Shown here piece after piece: positions 38,136-46,411 of a stretch of DNA of 64,000 bases. This DNA is from Sphingobacterium sp. SGR-19. Its GTDB lineage: Bacteria > Bacteroidota > Bacteroidia > Sphingobacteriales > Sphingobacteriaceae. Position numbers and translations under genes: made by a program. The stretch lies in the NCBI RefSeq assembly GCF_011043555.1, contig NZ_JAAKGS010000003.1:62001-126000 (forward strand). The letters are read 5' to 3'. A model generated the notes under the pieces. That model had not been told where the DNA came from, made no database searches, and was given only the letters and a program-made list of their open reading frames with translations. Position 1 is the first letter of the stretch; every line of letters begins with the position of its first letter.

Positions 38136-38288
38136 TTAGGCTGCTCCCCGTATAACACGTAGAAGAATAGCAATAACAGCAATGACCAGGAGGATATGAA
38201 TGATACCTCCTGAAGCGTATCCGCCAAAAAAGCTAACGGCCCAAATAATAACCAAAATAACTGCGATTAAATAAAGAATATTTCCCAT
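38136..38288 (-). CDS. lmo0937-type small membrane protein (50 residues)
   Basis: A short minus-strand ORF encodes MGNILYLIAVILVIIWAVSF followed by FGGYASGGIIHILLVIAVIAILLRVIRGAA. It has two hydrophobic segments (about 4-22 and 28-43) joined by a Gly-rich turn, and a basic end. This matches the lmo0937 family of tiny two-helix membrane proteins, which recur near stress genes in many bacteria but have no assigned function. The stop lies only four bases beyond the convergent ispD stop. Confidence 0.85.
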   Translation of the reverse strand: MGNILYLIAVILVIIWAVSFFGGYASGGIIHILLVIAVIAILLRVIRGAA

Positions 38289-38372
38289 GACGTATAGAAA
38301 TTAAATTAACACTATTTTCTATTATAGAACAGGGAATTATCAGAAAAGTTTTAGCATGTGACCTTGTTTGCT

Positions 38373-39143
38373 TTATTGAACATCAATAACCAGTCTATCA
38401 TAAGCTACTCGGATACCCTCTGGAAGAGTCCTCTCGATATCAGCATGTTTTCCAAATCGATGGCTGATATGCGTTAAATAAGTTGTTTTGGCCTCTATTT
38501 CTTCGGCAAATGTGATTGCTTCTTCTTTCGTGAAATGGGATATATGCGGTTCTTCCTGCAAAGCATTTACCACCAAGGTATCGACACCTTTCAACAAAGA
38601 CCGTGATTCCTCCGAAACGGTTTTCGCATCTGTTATATAGGCAAAGTTCCCGATACGAAACCCCATTACCGGCATCTTATAATGCATCACTTCGATAGGT
38701 ATAAAACTTTGCGTACTTACACGGAAGGTTTCTCCTGCCACAATCGGCCGAAGTTCCAATCGAGGCATGCCCGGATATTTCTGTTCGCCAAAAGCATAAT
38801 AAAACTCACGCTTAAGCGATTCATGTGTGAGAACCGTTCCATATACGGGAATAGATTGTTGTTGTTTATAGTTAAAAGCACGGACATCATCCATACCCGC
38901 TGTATGGTCTTTATGAGCGTGCGTAATCAGTACCGCATCTAAGTGACATACATCTTCCCGCAACATCTGGTAACGAAAGTCTGGCCCGGTATCGACAACA
39001 ATATTCGTATCATCATCCAATTGGATCATAATGGACGCACGCAGGCGCTTATCACGTGTATCGGTAGACTGGCACACCGCACACTGGCACGCGATAACGG
39101 GCACGCCCTGGGAAGTTCCGGTACCTAAAAAAGTTATTCTCAA
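38373..39143 (-). CDS. PhnP-like MBL-fold metallo-hydrolase
   Basis: A 256-residue metallo-beta-lactamase-fold enzyme. The N-terminal LGTGTSQGVPVIACQCAVCQS contains the extra Cys zinc cluster seen in PhnP-type phosphodiesterases. The active-site motif is THAHKDHTAGMDD, and the C-terminal ligand is in LTHISHRFG. Close family members hydrolyse cyclic phosphates such as phosphoribosyl 1,2-cyclic phosphate, but here there is no phosphonate operon. Its start overlaps the end of the preceding small gene by 4 bases. Confidence 0.85.
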   Translation of the reverse strand: MRITFLGTGTSQGVPVIACQCAVCQSTDTRDKRLRASIMIQLDDDTNIVVDTGPDFRYQMLREDVCHLDAVLITHAHKDHTAGMDDVRAFNYKQQQSIPVYGTVLTHESLKREFYYAFGEQKYPGMPRLELRPIVAGETFRVSTQSFIPIEVMHYKMPVMGFRIGNFAYITDAKTVSEESRSLLKGVDTLVVNALQEEPHISHFTKEEAITFAEEIEAKTTYLTHISHRFGKHADIERTLPEGIRVAYDRLVIDVQ

Positions 39144-39412
39144 AGCGTTGCCTCTTCTTTCTTGATCAACTTATAAAATTCGCTCTTCTTTTCGTCCAAT
39201 AGCGATACGTCTACCTCCATATCACGCAATAATTGGATTAACGACTGAATCCTGACCTCTAAGTTTGAAAACTTGTTAACAACGATAACCCGCGTATTTT
39301 GAAGTACACACGCACCTGTACGAAAAGAACCTTTTTCATACCGAACCCGATAACCCAACGCGGCAAAAAGGTCTTCTATTTTTCCTAAATTATGTTGAGT
39401 GAATGCTAGCAC
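39140..39412 (-). CDS. Conserved small hypothetical protein (90 residues)
   Basis: A 90-residue soluble protein with an alpha/beta appearance: TQHNLGKIEDLFAALGYRV, then FRTGACVLQNTRVIVVNKF, then a charged C-terminal helix. No signal peptide, membrane segment or known motif is visible. It overlaps the downstream PhnP-like gene by 4 bases (ATGA), so translation of the two is probably coupled. I do not recognise a characterised family. Confidence 0.7.
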   Translation of the reverse strand: MLAFTQHNLGKIEDLFAALGYRVRYEKGSFRTGACVLQNTRVIVVNKFSNLEVRIQSLIQLLRDMEVDVSLLDEKKSEFYKLIKKEEATL

Positions 39413-39459
39413 AAATCTAAATTATAAAACTTTATCCTATTATCAGGTAGTAGTATACC

Positions 39460-40455
39460 CTATTTTTTCCACACAACGCACTTTATATAGTTATCCATCA
39501 AACCTAATCCGTAGGCTACAAGCTGTGTATATGCAGCCACGACTCCCAGTCCGGCGACACGAATGTTTTTTGTGGTAAACCAAGCGTGTAAAAATAACAA
39601 CAAAGTATAAACCACAAACACGATATTGCCAATTCTGCAAAGCAGCGGTAATACCGGAATTTTCCCAAGCCCCCCAAAATTGATCAGATTTAATAATATC
39701 AAGCTGCATAGACCAAATATAAAAGCAGCTGGCAGCGCGTGCACCAACTTCAGTTCTCGAGGAAAAAGCTTATAAATATCTATACGTCCTTTTCCGAAAC
39801 CATAGGTTTGCTTAAAAAATTGCTCAAATGTCGCTCTACGTTTATGATATACAAATGCTTCCGGAATTAGTCCAACACGAAATCCCTGTTGAATCATTCG
39901 GATGCTAAATTCAATATCCTCCGAACGACGGGATAATCTAAACCCCTGTGTTTGTTCATAAACTTTTCTGGATATCCCCATATTAAAACTCCGGGGATGA
40001 AACTGGCCCACATGTTGCTTATTTCCCCGGATCCCTCCTGTGGTAAACGGGCTGGTCATCGAATAGGATATCGCTTTTTGAATATCGGTAAAGGATGGAT
40101 GTGCAGCATCTGGTCCTCCAAAAGCATCCCAACCGCCACGTTGTATGCCATTAGCTACTTGTCGTAAATAATCCTGCGGTACAATAATGTCCGAATCAAA
40201 AACGATAAAATAGTCTCCCTTTGCTTTTACAAAACCAAAATTACGTGCAAACCCCTGCCCCTCGTTTTTCTTCTCATAATAATGGATATCCAACCTAGGG
40301 CGGTAACTTTCCACGACATGTTTGGCAGGCTTCGATGAGCCATCCTCCACCACAATGACCTCAAAGGGTGAATATCGTTGCTGGGTTAATGATTCCAACA
40401 GCTCGTCAATTTCTTGTGGCCGGTCGTACAAAGGAATCACAATCGAGAAAAACAT
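39460..40455 (-). CDS. Glycosyltransferase family 2, membrane-anchored
   Basis: A 331-residue GT2 enzyme. The nucleotide-sugar domain begins IVIPLYDRPQEIDELLESL, with VVEDGSS and the metal motif DSD (VFDSDIIVP). The acceptor region contains RRSEDIEFSIRM. The C-terminal third (about 230-325) has two or three membrane segments. It probably transfers a sugar during envelope polysaccharide or glycolipid synthesis. It is the last gene of a tight operon, three bases after another GT2. Confidence 0.87.
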   Translation of the reverse strand: MFFSIVIPLYDRPQEIDELLESLTQQRYSPFEVIVVEDGSSKPAKHVVESYRPRLDIHYYEKKNEGQGFARNFGFVKAKGDYFIVFDSDIIVPQDYLRQVANGIQRGGWDAFGGPDAAHPSFTDIQKAISYSMTSPFTTGGIRGNKQHVGQFHPRSFNMGISRKVYEQTQGFRLSRRSEDIEFSIRMIQQGFRVGLIPEAFVYHKRRATFEQFFKQTYGFGKGRIDIYKLFPRELKLVHALPAAFIFGLCSLILLNLINFGGLGKIPVLPLLCRIGNIVFVVYTLLLFLHAWFTTKNIRVAGLGVVAAYTQLVAYGLGLMDNYIKCVVWKK

Positions 40456-40458
40456 ACG

Positions 40459-41409
40459 TTAAATTTCTTTTTCGATGTGGTACTGGTTTCGTTCGGTCGA
40501 ATTGCGGGAAACAAGTTCAGCAATGAAACCGGTCAGAAACAATTGCGTCCCGATCAGAATAGCTACAAGAGAAAGATAAAACAACGGTTGATCCGTAATA
40601 TTTCGATATACGGTGCCTTCGGCTATGCTTCTCAGTTTTTCAAATATTAAGTAACAAGTTATAACAAAACCTATTACGAAGCTCAACACACCGATAGTTC
40701 CGAAAAAATGCATTGGACGTTTACCGAACTTCCCAACAAAAAAGATAGAAAGCAAGTCTAAGAAACCTTTAACAAAGCGCCCTGGCCCGAATTTCGTCGT
40801 TCCATATTTACGTGGATAATGCTTAACGATTTGTTCTTGTATATTCCTAAATCCTGCCCATTTCGCCAAGACCGGTATATAACGGTGCATTTCCCCGTAC
40901 ACCTCGACACTTTTTACCACCTCTTTGCGATATGCCTTTAATCCACAATTGAAATCATGTAGATTGTGGATTCCCGACATGCTACGTGTTACGGAATTGA
41001 ACAGTTTTGTGGGAATCGTTTTGGTCAACGGATCGTAACGCTTCTGCTTCCAACCCGACACCAAATCGGCACCACGGTTCTTTATCCGGTCATATAACTC
41101 CGGAATCTCATCAGGACTATCCTGTAAATCAGCATCCATGGTAATCACGACATCCCCCTGGGCGGCATTGAATCCCACATTTAAGGCCGCTGATTTACCG
41201 TAATTCCGACGGAACTTAATTCCTATAATCTGTTCTTGTTGTAATTTAAGTCCTTCAATTACCTTCCAGGAAGTGTCATTGCTGCCATCATCCACCAAAA
41301 TAATTTCATAGGAAAAACCGTGTTCGTCCATCACTCGACGGATCCATGCTGTTAGCTCAGGTAACGATTCTTCTTCGTTATATAAAGGAACAACAACCGA
41401 TATATCCAT
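40459..41409 (-). CDS. Glycosyltransferase family 2 (DPM1/ArnC-like)
   Basis: A 316-residue polyprenyl-phosphate-type GT2 enzyme. The first half reads VVVPLYNEEESLPELTAWIR, VDDGSNDTS, RRNYGKSAALNVGF and MDADLQDSPDEIPEL, all family hallmarks, including the metal-binding DADLQD. Two long membrane segments lie at about 230-255 and 275-300. It should load a sugar onto a polyprenyl phosphate. The start at 41409 is one base after the DUF4199 stop; an in-frame start 54 bases earlier lies within that gene and is rejected. Confidence 0.9.
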   Translation of the reverse strand: MDISVVVPLYNEEESLPELTAWIRRVMDEHGFSYEIILVDDGSNDTSWKVIEGLKLQQEQIIGIKFRRNYGKSAALNVGFNAAQGDVVITMDADLQDSPDEIPELYDRIKNRGADLVSGWKQKRYDPLTKTIPTKLFNSVTRSMSGIHNLHDFNCGLKAYRKEVVKSVEVYGEMHRYIPVLAKWAGFRNIQEQIVKHYPRKYGTTKFGPGRFVKGFLDLLSIFFVGKFGKRPMHFFGTIGVLSFVIGFVITCYLIFEKLRSIAEGTVYRNITDQPLFYLSLVAILIGTQLFLTGFIAELVSRNSTERNQYHIEKEI

Positions 41410-41410
41410 A

Positions 41411-42049
41411 TTAGCCTTCCTCTGACTTATAGTGCCCTTCACTATTCGTTTGATTCGGGTCATTCTGTACAGGTAAAAAACCGGGTCTCTCCCGTTTGAG
41501 GATAGCAGCGAGAATCAATGCGAAAACGAAATACATAATTAACGCTATACCTAGACCCTTAAGGTTCTGCCCAATAGAAAACTCCCGTAGCTCATCCCTT
41601 TGCTTTTCTAGATCTGCCACCTGTTTATCGATAAGATCATCATCTGCTCCTATGCTTTCCATGGTCTCAATCGTCAAATTGATTGTCTTATCGAAAACGA
41701 TTTGCTGTGGCTCAGGATTGGCTAAGTTGAACAAAGCCCCCCCTACTGTAGATATAATAACCGAAATCGCCAACATGACAAATATACCTTTCAGCGCTTG
41801 GCTAAAATTCCAAAAACCACCGGCTACTTTTCTCAATAATACAGCAAAATATGCCGATAGCGCGATCATGAGTACGAAAGAAACACTCCCTGTGACGATA
41901 GAACTTATCTTAAAATCCGAGCTATTTACCAACACATACATGGATACAATGCTGATCACCAAAGAGATGATGCCTAGATAAACTCCGTATTTAATACCTT
42001 CTTTTTTTACTTCTTCCGAAGGAAAAGTTGAATTAAAATCGTGATTCAT
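41411..42049 (-). CDS. DUF4199 domain-containing membrane protein
   Basis: A 212-residue protein with four hydrophobic segments (about 22-45, 52-72, 85-108 and 165-187). An extracytoplasmic charged helical region (about 115-155) lies between the third and fourth. This matches DUF4199, a Bacteroidota membrane family of unknown function. It sits in the pyrC-like/acidic protein/DUF4199/GT2/GT2 run with gaps of 1-4 bases. Confidence 0.85.
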   Translation of the reverse strand: MNHDFNSTFPSEEVKKEGIKYGVYLGIISLVISIVSMYVLVNSSDFKISSIVTGSVSFVLMIALSAYFAVLLRKVAGGFWNFSQALKGIFVMLAISVIISTVGGALFNLANPEPQQIVFDKTINLTIETMESIGADDDLIDKQVADLEKQRDELREFSIGQNLKGLGIALIMYFVFALILAAILKRERPGFLPVQNDPNQTNSEGHYKSEEG

Positions 42050-42052
42050 AAT

Positions 42053-42721
42053 TTATTTATTAAAGTTTACAATAATCTGGTAAATAGCCCCGTCCAATGG
42101 CTTATTGTCGGAAGCGTCTAGATATTCCGTCATCTGCTCCTCTTCGGGATATGGTTCGTTAAAGAAAGACATTAACGGATAAAACAGCTCTTTTAATTCA
42201 TCCTGCGAAGACAGCGATGAAGCTACTTTATTTATTTCGGCGAAAGTACTATCTACTAAAATCTGATTAGCGATTATTTTCTCATAAATAGCATATTCAT
42301 CCTGAAACTCATCTTCTTCGACCAATAGAAATTCCTTTAGATAGTCGTCCAGAGAAGGATCAATATCTTCATCCTCACACTCCTGCAGATAGAGAAACAT
42401 GTTTAATAATTCGGTGCCCCTATCGATTGTCTCTTCTTCAATAGCTTCCCATTCTGGCGAATCCAAATAATCTTCTTCCAATTTCTTCACATCCTCTGCA
42501 AAGAAATGGACCATCAATAAATCGAAGTAGATCTCCCGAAGCTCTTCAAATCGTTGATGATCATCAAAGGCCACATCCAACGCTTGTACTTTTTCTATAA
42601 AAGGTGCTTCTTTATCAAAAGCTTGTTGCAATGCCATCTCAAAAGTTCCTGCATCAATTCCTTCGGTCTGTGCGTACGTGCTAATTCCAGCATGAAACGC
42701 TTTTTTTACTTTTGCATCCAT
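42053..42721 (-). CDS. Acidic conserved hypothetical protein
   Basis: A 222-residue, very acidic soluble protein (for example VEEDEFQDEYAIYEK, ECEDEDIDPSLDDYL). It is almost entirely alpha-helical by pattern, with no Cys-rich motif, signal or membrane segment. I do not recognise a family. It is four bases downstream of the dihydroorotase-like gene and three bases upstream of the DUF4199 gene, so it is certainly part of that operon. It may be a protein-interaction module. Confidence 0.75.
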   Translation of the reverse strand: MDAKVKKAFHAGISTYAQTEGIDAGTFEMALQQAFDKEAPFIEKVQALDVAFDDHQRFEELREIYFDLLMVHFFAEDVKKLEEDYLDSPEWEAIEEETIDRGTELLNMFLYLQECEDEDIDPSLDDYLKEFLLVEEDEFQDEYAIYEKIIANQILVDSTFAEINKVASSLSSQDELKELFYPLMSFFNEPYPEEEQMTEYLDASDNKPLDGAIYQIIVNFNK

Positions 42722-42724
42722 ATC

Positions 42725-43993
42725 TTATTTAATTTCAACCAATTGACCATGGTTAATTACTACTTTCACTTTACCTCTTAATTCTTGACCAAGCATAGGA
42801 CTATTTTCCGATTTTGATTTATTTGTATTGGTATCCAGCATCCATTTTTCGTTCATATTAAACAGTACCAAATTGGCTTCGCTCCCTACTTCAAGTGTAG
42901 GAATTTCTTTTCCAACGACCTGTCTGGGCTGTACAACCAAATATCGAACAATATCGTCAGCGTTAAATCCCGCTTCAATTAAAAAAGGTAGTGTTGTCTG
43001 TAAACCCAAAATGCCTTCTTTTGCAATATGAAACTCTACATTCTTATACTCCACTTCGTGTGGTGTATGTTGTGAAACAACTGCATCTATTGTCCCTTCT
43101 TTCAATCCTTTTAAAAGCGCTTTTATATCCTTCTTGGTCCGTAAAGGCGGATTCACCTTAAAATTACTGTCAAAACCTACCACTTCTTCATCGGTGTACA
43201 CCAAGTTATGGGCGGCGACATCGCAGGTCACGTTCAATCCTTTCGCTTTTGCCTTTTTTATCAAATCTACTGATTCTGCCGCAGAAATGCTCGTAAAATG
43301 AATACGGGCATCGTTATACTCGGCCAGGAATAAGTCGCGAGATACCATGAGCGATTCCGCCAGGTTTGGCTTCCCTTTCATGCCCAGATAGGTGCTCATT
43401 TTCCCTTCATTCATTTGGTGCCCGCCAGCAACAGACGCGTCTTCTGGAAAAGAGATGACTAATCCCTCAAATCCTTTCGCATACAACAACGCCCGTCCCA
43501 TTAAACCGGCCTGTTGAACGGCATGATCTCCGTCACTGAAAGCAATTGCTCCCGCTAGCTGCATATCATATAATTCTGCGAGTTCTTTTCCTTCACGTCT
43601 TTTGCTTATTGTACCAACAGGGTATACATCAACTATATTTCCTTTAGCAGAATTAACGACTAACGCTACTTCTGAACGACTATGGATGGGCGGGTTCGTG
43701 TTGGGATAGACAGCGACTCCAGTATATCCTCCTGCTGCGGCAGCTGCTGTACCGGTTATGATGTCTTCTTTAGTTTCCAGACCCGGTTCGCCAAAATTAG
43801 CATGCAAATCAAAAAAACCGGCTGAAACAATAGCGCCTTTTCCGTCTATAACACGTATTTGTTTATTCGTCTGCTTTATGCGCGGCGCTATACGACTAAT
43901 ATTTCCCGATTCAATAAGTATATCAACGATATTACCGTTCTGCGGATGACCGGGCACTATAAGCTGAGCGGAAGAAATCAATATATTATCCAT
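42725..43993 (-). CDS. Dihydroorotase-like protein lacking several metal ligands (PyrC' type)
   Basis: A 422-residue member of the dihydroorotase/amidohydrolase family, first gene of a five-gene operon. Overall alignment to class I dihydroorotase is clear, for example FFDLHANFGEPGLETKED, AGGYTGVAVYPNTNPP, FKVNPPLRTKKDI and FGLxGLQTT-like EGILGLQTTLPFL. The active-site ligands are eroded: the first H-x-H is H64-A-N66; the His of H-x-E-D is replaced in S-F-P-E-D (181-185); the His of HVS is Ser235; and the Asp of DHAPH is Gln308. Noncatalytic PyrC' proteins that scaffold aspartate transcarbamoylase are known in Pseudomonas, and this may be similar. Confidence 0.85.
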   Translation of the reverse strand: MDNILISSAQLIVPGHPQNGNIVDILIESGNISRIAPRIKQTNKQIRVIDGKGAIVSAGFFDLHANFGEPGLETKEDIITGTAAAAAGGYTGVAVYPNTNPPIHSRSEVALVVNSAKGNIVDVYPVGTISKRREGKELAELYDMQLAGAIAFSDGDHAVQQAGLMGRALLYAKGFEGLVISFPEDASVAGGHQMNEGKMSTYLGMKGKPNLAESLMVSRDLFLAEYNDARIHFTSISAAESVDLIKKAKAKGLNVTCDVAAHNLVYTDEEVVGFDSNFKVNPPLRTKKDIKALLKGLKEGTIDAVVSQHTPHEVEYKNVEFHIAKEGILGLQTTLPFLIEAGFNADDIVRYLVVQPRQVVGKEIPTLEVGSEANLVLFNMNEKWMLDTNTNKSKSENSPMLGQELRGKVKVVINHGQLVEIK

Positions 43994-44048
43994 GAATAAT
44001 ATTTAAACAAAGTAATGAGAAAAGTGTAAATTAAAATGGTGGGTAAAT

Positions 44049-44135
44049 AAAACGTATAACGGAACAAACCAATGCTGCTTTGCCTGAGATAAACCAATGA
44101 AATATGGAATACGACTATCCAATTTTATACGTTTT
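44049..44135. repeat. 11-bp inverted repeat upstream of the dihydroorotase-like gene
   Basis: AAAACGTATAA (44049-44059) pairs with TTATACGTTTT (44125-44135). A direct repeat AAACCAATG occurs twice between the arms. It lies in a 201-base gap without a gene. The role is unknown. Confidence 0.4.
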
Positions 44136-44171
44136 TTCATTGAAAAACAAATGTACAAAATATATCGAAAC

Positions 44172-44192
44172 ACCGATATTGAAAATATCGGT
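44172..44192. terminator. Hairpin downstream of ubiX
   Basis: ACCGATATT and AATATCGGT form a 9-bp stem with a GAA loop directly after the ubiX stop. The T run is better on the plus strand; on the minus strand only GTTT follows. Confidence 0.5.
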
Positions 44193-44194
44193 TT

Positions 44195-44767
44195 TTATTG
44201 CTGATCGCCCCAAGCGTAGCTAGCCACGTCAATACCACCTAGAGAAAGTACCCTGTCTATCACTGTAGCGGCTAGTTCTTCGAATGTTTTGGGAAGGCTG
44301 TAGAACGATGGACTTGCTGGACAAATAATCCCTCCTGCCTGCGTTACCACATTCATGTTTTGTATATGAATGGTACTCAATGGTGTCTCACGTGTAACTA
44401 GTACTAATTTTCTACGTTCTTTTAATACCACGTCTGCCGCCCGGGTAGTTAAATCGGAAGATATTCCTTGCGCAATACGTCCCAACGTACCCATAGAGCA
44501 CGGACAAACGATCATCGTTTCAAAACGTGCGGAACCAGAAGCAAACGGTGCCATAAAATCGCTCTTGTTATAAAAAGTGAAAGGATACTGTTGATAATCA
44601 TCGTTGCCTAATTCAAATTTCCACACATCTTTTGCGTTGTCAGACATCACGACGCCCACTTCCGCCACCTGATCATCCAGTTTGCTTAATTTATCCAACA
44701 ACACCTTTGCGTATATTGATCCGCTAGCACCGGTAATAGCAACAATTATTTTCTTTTTCTGCTTCAT
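44195..44767 (-). CDS. UbiX-family flavin prenyltransferase
   Basis: A 190-residue flavoprotein. Motifs are IIVAITGASGSIYAKVLLDKL (residues 6-26), the SGSARFETMIVCPCSMGTLGRIA segment that binds FMN, and RRKLVLVTRETPLSTIHIQNM. UbiX makes prenylated FMN for the UbiD decarboxylases. No ubiD gene is adjacent, so the partner must be elsewhere. The length is normal. Confidence 0.9.
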   Translation of the reverse strand: MKQKKKIIVAITGASGSIYAKVLLDKLSKLDDQVAEVGVVMSDNAKDVWKFELGNDDYQQYPFTFYNKSDFMAPFASGSARFETMIVCPCSMGTLGRIAQGISSDLTTRAADVVLKERRKLVLVTRETPLSTIHIQNMNVVTQAGGIICPASPSFYSLPKTFEELAATVIDRVLSLGGIDVASYAWGDQQ

Positions 44768-44843
44768 AACATTCTAGACAAAGCTACTAAAAAAGGAAGG
44801 TTTTCTTTATATATTTTTTGTGTCGCTCAAGCCGTGACCGGCT

Positions 44844-45169
44844 TTTCCTTTTTTTCTCTCAAAAAAAGGAAACAAAAAAAGTCGCCACTTTAAAACTTTG
44901 ATAAGATGGGTACTACAAAAATGATATTTCTACAGTTATCAAAGTTTTACATGTGGCAATAAGGGGTTAAGGATGGGATAATACAATTGCATGAACCCTC
45001 TCTTAACATTAAAATACCGCATCCGAATGTTTTACAACTGTACAAACTTATTTTTAGTACTATCCCTAATGTAAAACATTCGAAGCGGTGAGCTTTTTGC
45101 TTCTTTTTCGCGGGGAAAAAGAAGATGAAAAAATTTGATTAAAGAAGACCTTCGATATAAAAATCGAAG
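44844..45169. repeat. Cluster of five hairpins, including two 74-bp inverted repeats
   Basis: In a 422-base gap between ubiX and the glycosylase gene, five inverted repeats follow each other. A 12-bp T/A stem is at 44844-44872. IR1 (44884-44957) has outer arms GCCAC/GTGGC and inner arms TAAAACTTTGATAA. IR2 (45016-45089) has outer arms ACCGC/GCGGT and inner arms CGAATGTTTTACA. A 10-bp stem, CTTCTTTTTC, is at 45100-45124. A 7-bp stem, CTTCGAT, is at 45150-45169. IR1 and IR2 have the same length and layout. No ORF is present. Confidence 0.75.
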
Positions 45170-45189
45170 ATTTTCTCTAAATTCGAACC

Positions 45190-45681
45190 ATGTTCAAAAA
45201 ATCATTCGCGCCCATTATTCCCGAAAAAAGTAAACTTCTAATTTTAGGCTCTCTGCCCGGAGATAAATCATTGCAAGAAAACCAATACTATGCACATCCC
45301 CAAAATCGCTTTTGGAAAACCTTGGCATTGCTCCTATCCGCACCTGTTCCAATAGATTATTCTAGTCGAGTTGATCTGTTACACCGACACGGTATTGCAC
45401 TATGGGATGTCTGCGAAGCGGCTATTCGAAAGGGTAGTATGGATACCGACATCTTGGAGGAAAGTCCCAACAAAATAGACCAATTGCTTCAAGATAATCC
45501 CGATGTCAAGACCGTTTGCTTCAATGGCCAAAAAGCACAGAAGCTATTCGACAAATATTTTAAACGAACCGCCGGCATCCAATATATCACACTTCCGAGT
45601 ACTAGCCCCGCAAATGCCAGTTTTAATCAAGAGCGACTGCTAGGCGCTTGGGAGATTGTCGGCAAGATCGTTACATCCTAA
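45190..45681 (+). CDS. DNA-deoxyinosine/uracil glycosylase (UDG superfamily)
   Basis: A 163-residue enzyme of the UDG superfamily, close to the family named DNA-deoxyinosine glycosylase. Motif A region is LLILGSLPGDKSLQENQYYAHPQNRFWK (residues 17-44), and motif B is LPSTSPANASF. It should remove hypoxanthine or uracil from DNA during base excision repair. It is a single gene with hairpin-rich noncoding DNA on both sides. Confidence 0.85.
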   Translation: MFKKSFAPIIPEKSKLLILGSLPGDKSLQENQYYAHPQNRFWKTLALLLSAPVPIDYSSRVDLLHRHGIALWDVCEAAIRKGSMDTDILEESPNKIDQLLQDNPDVKTVCFNGQKAQKLFDKYFKRTAGIQYITLPSTSPANASFNQERLLGAWEIVGKIVTS

Positions 45682-46038
45682 CTGGAACTTCATCCCACAA
45701 AAGTGGGCTTCCTATGGAAGCGTAAAACGCTAGAAAGCAAGTTTTTTTCTGTTTTTAGCTACACAATTAGTGAAATAAAATTAACTGAACATAAAATAAA
45801 ACTCCCCCTCAACCGGTTTTCCAAGAGAAAAGACGCTCCAACAAAATGACGACGGCAACTTTTTCAAAGCAAGGTTTGTTTTTGGATAGTGACGGCGGTC
45901 GTTTGTCTAAAACAAACTTTCTTTTTGCAAAACCGAACGTTCCGTTTTTTAAATGACCGCGATCATTTTGAGGGGTTTGAATCCAAAAAAGCCGACATCC
46001 TAAGATGCCGGCTTTCCTATCAAGCTATGAAAAGCTTT
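45682..46038. other. Noncoding region with small inverted repeats
   Basis: A 357-base stretch after the glycosylase gene without a supported ORF. It contains CCCAC/GTGGG (45694-45707), GTTTGTTTT/AAAACAAAC (45874-45917) with a nested GTTTGT/ACAAAC, and a near-match GCGGTCGTTT/AAATGACCGC that encloses part of it. A terminator for the convergent HU-like remnant lies at its end. Confidence 0.6.
45985..46015 (-). terminator. Terminator of the HU-like remnant
   Basis: A 12-bp stem with one mismatch (AAGCCGACATC region with GATGCCGGCTT, loop CTAA) ends in six T on the minus strand, 24 bases past the stop. Confidence 0.75.
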
Positions 46039-46263
46039 TTATTCTATTTTCTTGAAAGTTAAATCGGTCATTACATTTCTGCTACGTCCGCCATTCTGGA
46101 ACAATACCCGTCTACGGTGGATATTAGCGTCCGTTACCTCGTCCGCTGTTTCACTGCTCACGCTGCCCGACCCTAAGTGGAAAGAGCCAAGACTGCCCAA
46201 ACGGATAATATAACCTCCGAAGATATTGCACGGGATTTCCTGTATATTGAACTTAATTGCCAT
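46039..46263 (-). pseudogene. Internally deleted HU-like (HU-HIG type) DNA-binding protein
   Basis: A 74-residue ORF. Its start MAIKFNIQ matches the usual beginning of Bacteroidota HU-like 'HIG' proteins, and the rest (GGYIIRLGSLGSFHLGSGSVSSETADEV and the C-terminal LTFKKIE) matches their second half. The 50-60 residues between, which carry the dimerisation helices (normally a segment like REIAERIAEISTVS), are missing, and the junction is at about residue 10. The ORF still has a promoter-like element, a clean start and its own terminator, so the product may be expressed. The family match is from memory. Confidence 0.6.
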
Positions 46264-46383
46264 ATTATTTTAAATTTTAAAATTTAACATCGGTATCGGT
46301 CTACGCGCCATCGGCGAGCTCTTTGCGTTGGCATTTCCGATATCTTTTTCTTTGTTCTTCCTCCTCGCGAAGTGACGACTGCA

Positions 46384-46391
46384 CAAAACTA
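46384..46391 (-). promoter_or_regulatory. -7 promoter element of the HU-like remnant
   Basis: Minus-strand TAGTTTTG fits TAnnTTTG. TTTG of the minus strand at 46416-46419 lies 24 bases upstream and may be the -33 element. The predicted leader is about 115 bases. Confidence 0.45.
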
Positions 46392-46411
46392 CAACACCAT
46401 CCAAATCTCTA

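Noticed and set aside
44844-45169. CRISPR array or insertion sequence
   Set aside because: The repeats are inverted, differ in sequence and have no regular spacers; no transposase or cas gene is present in the window.
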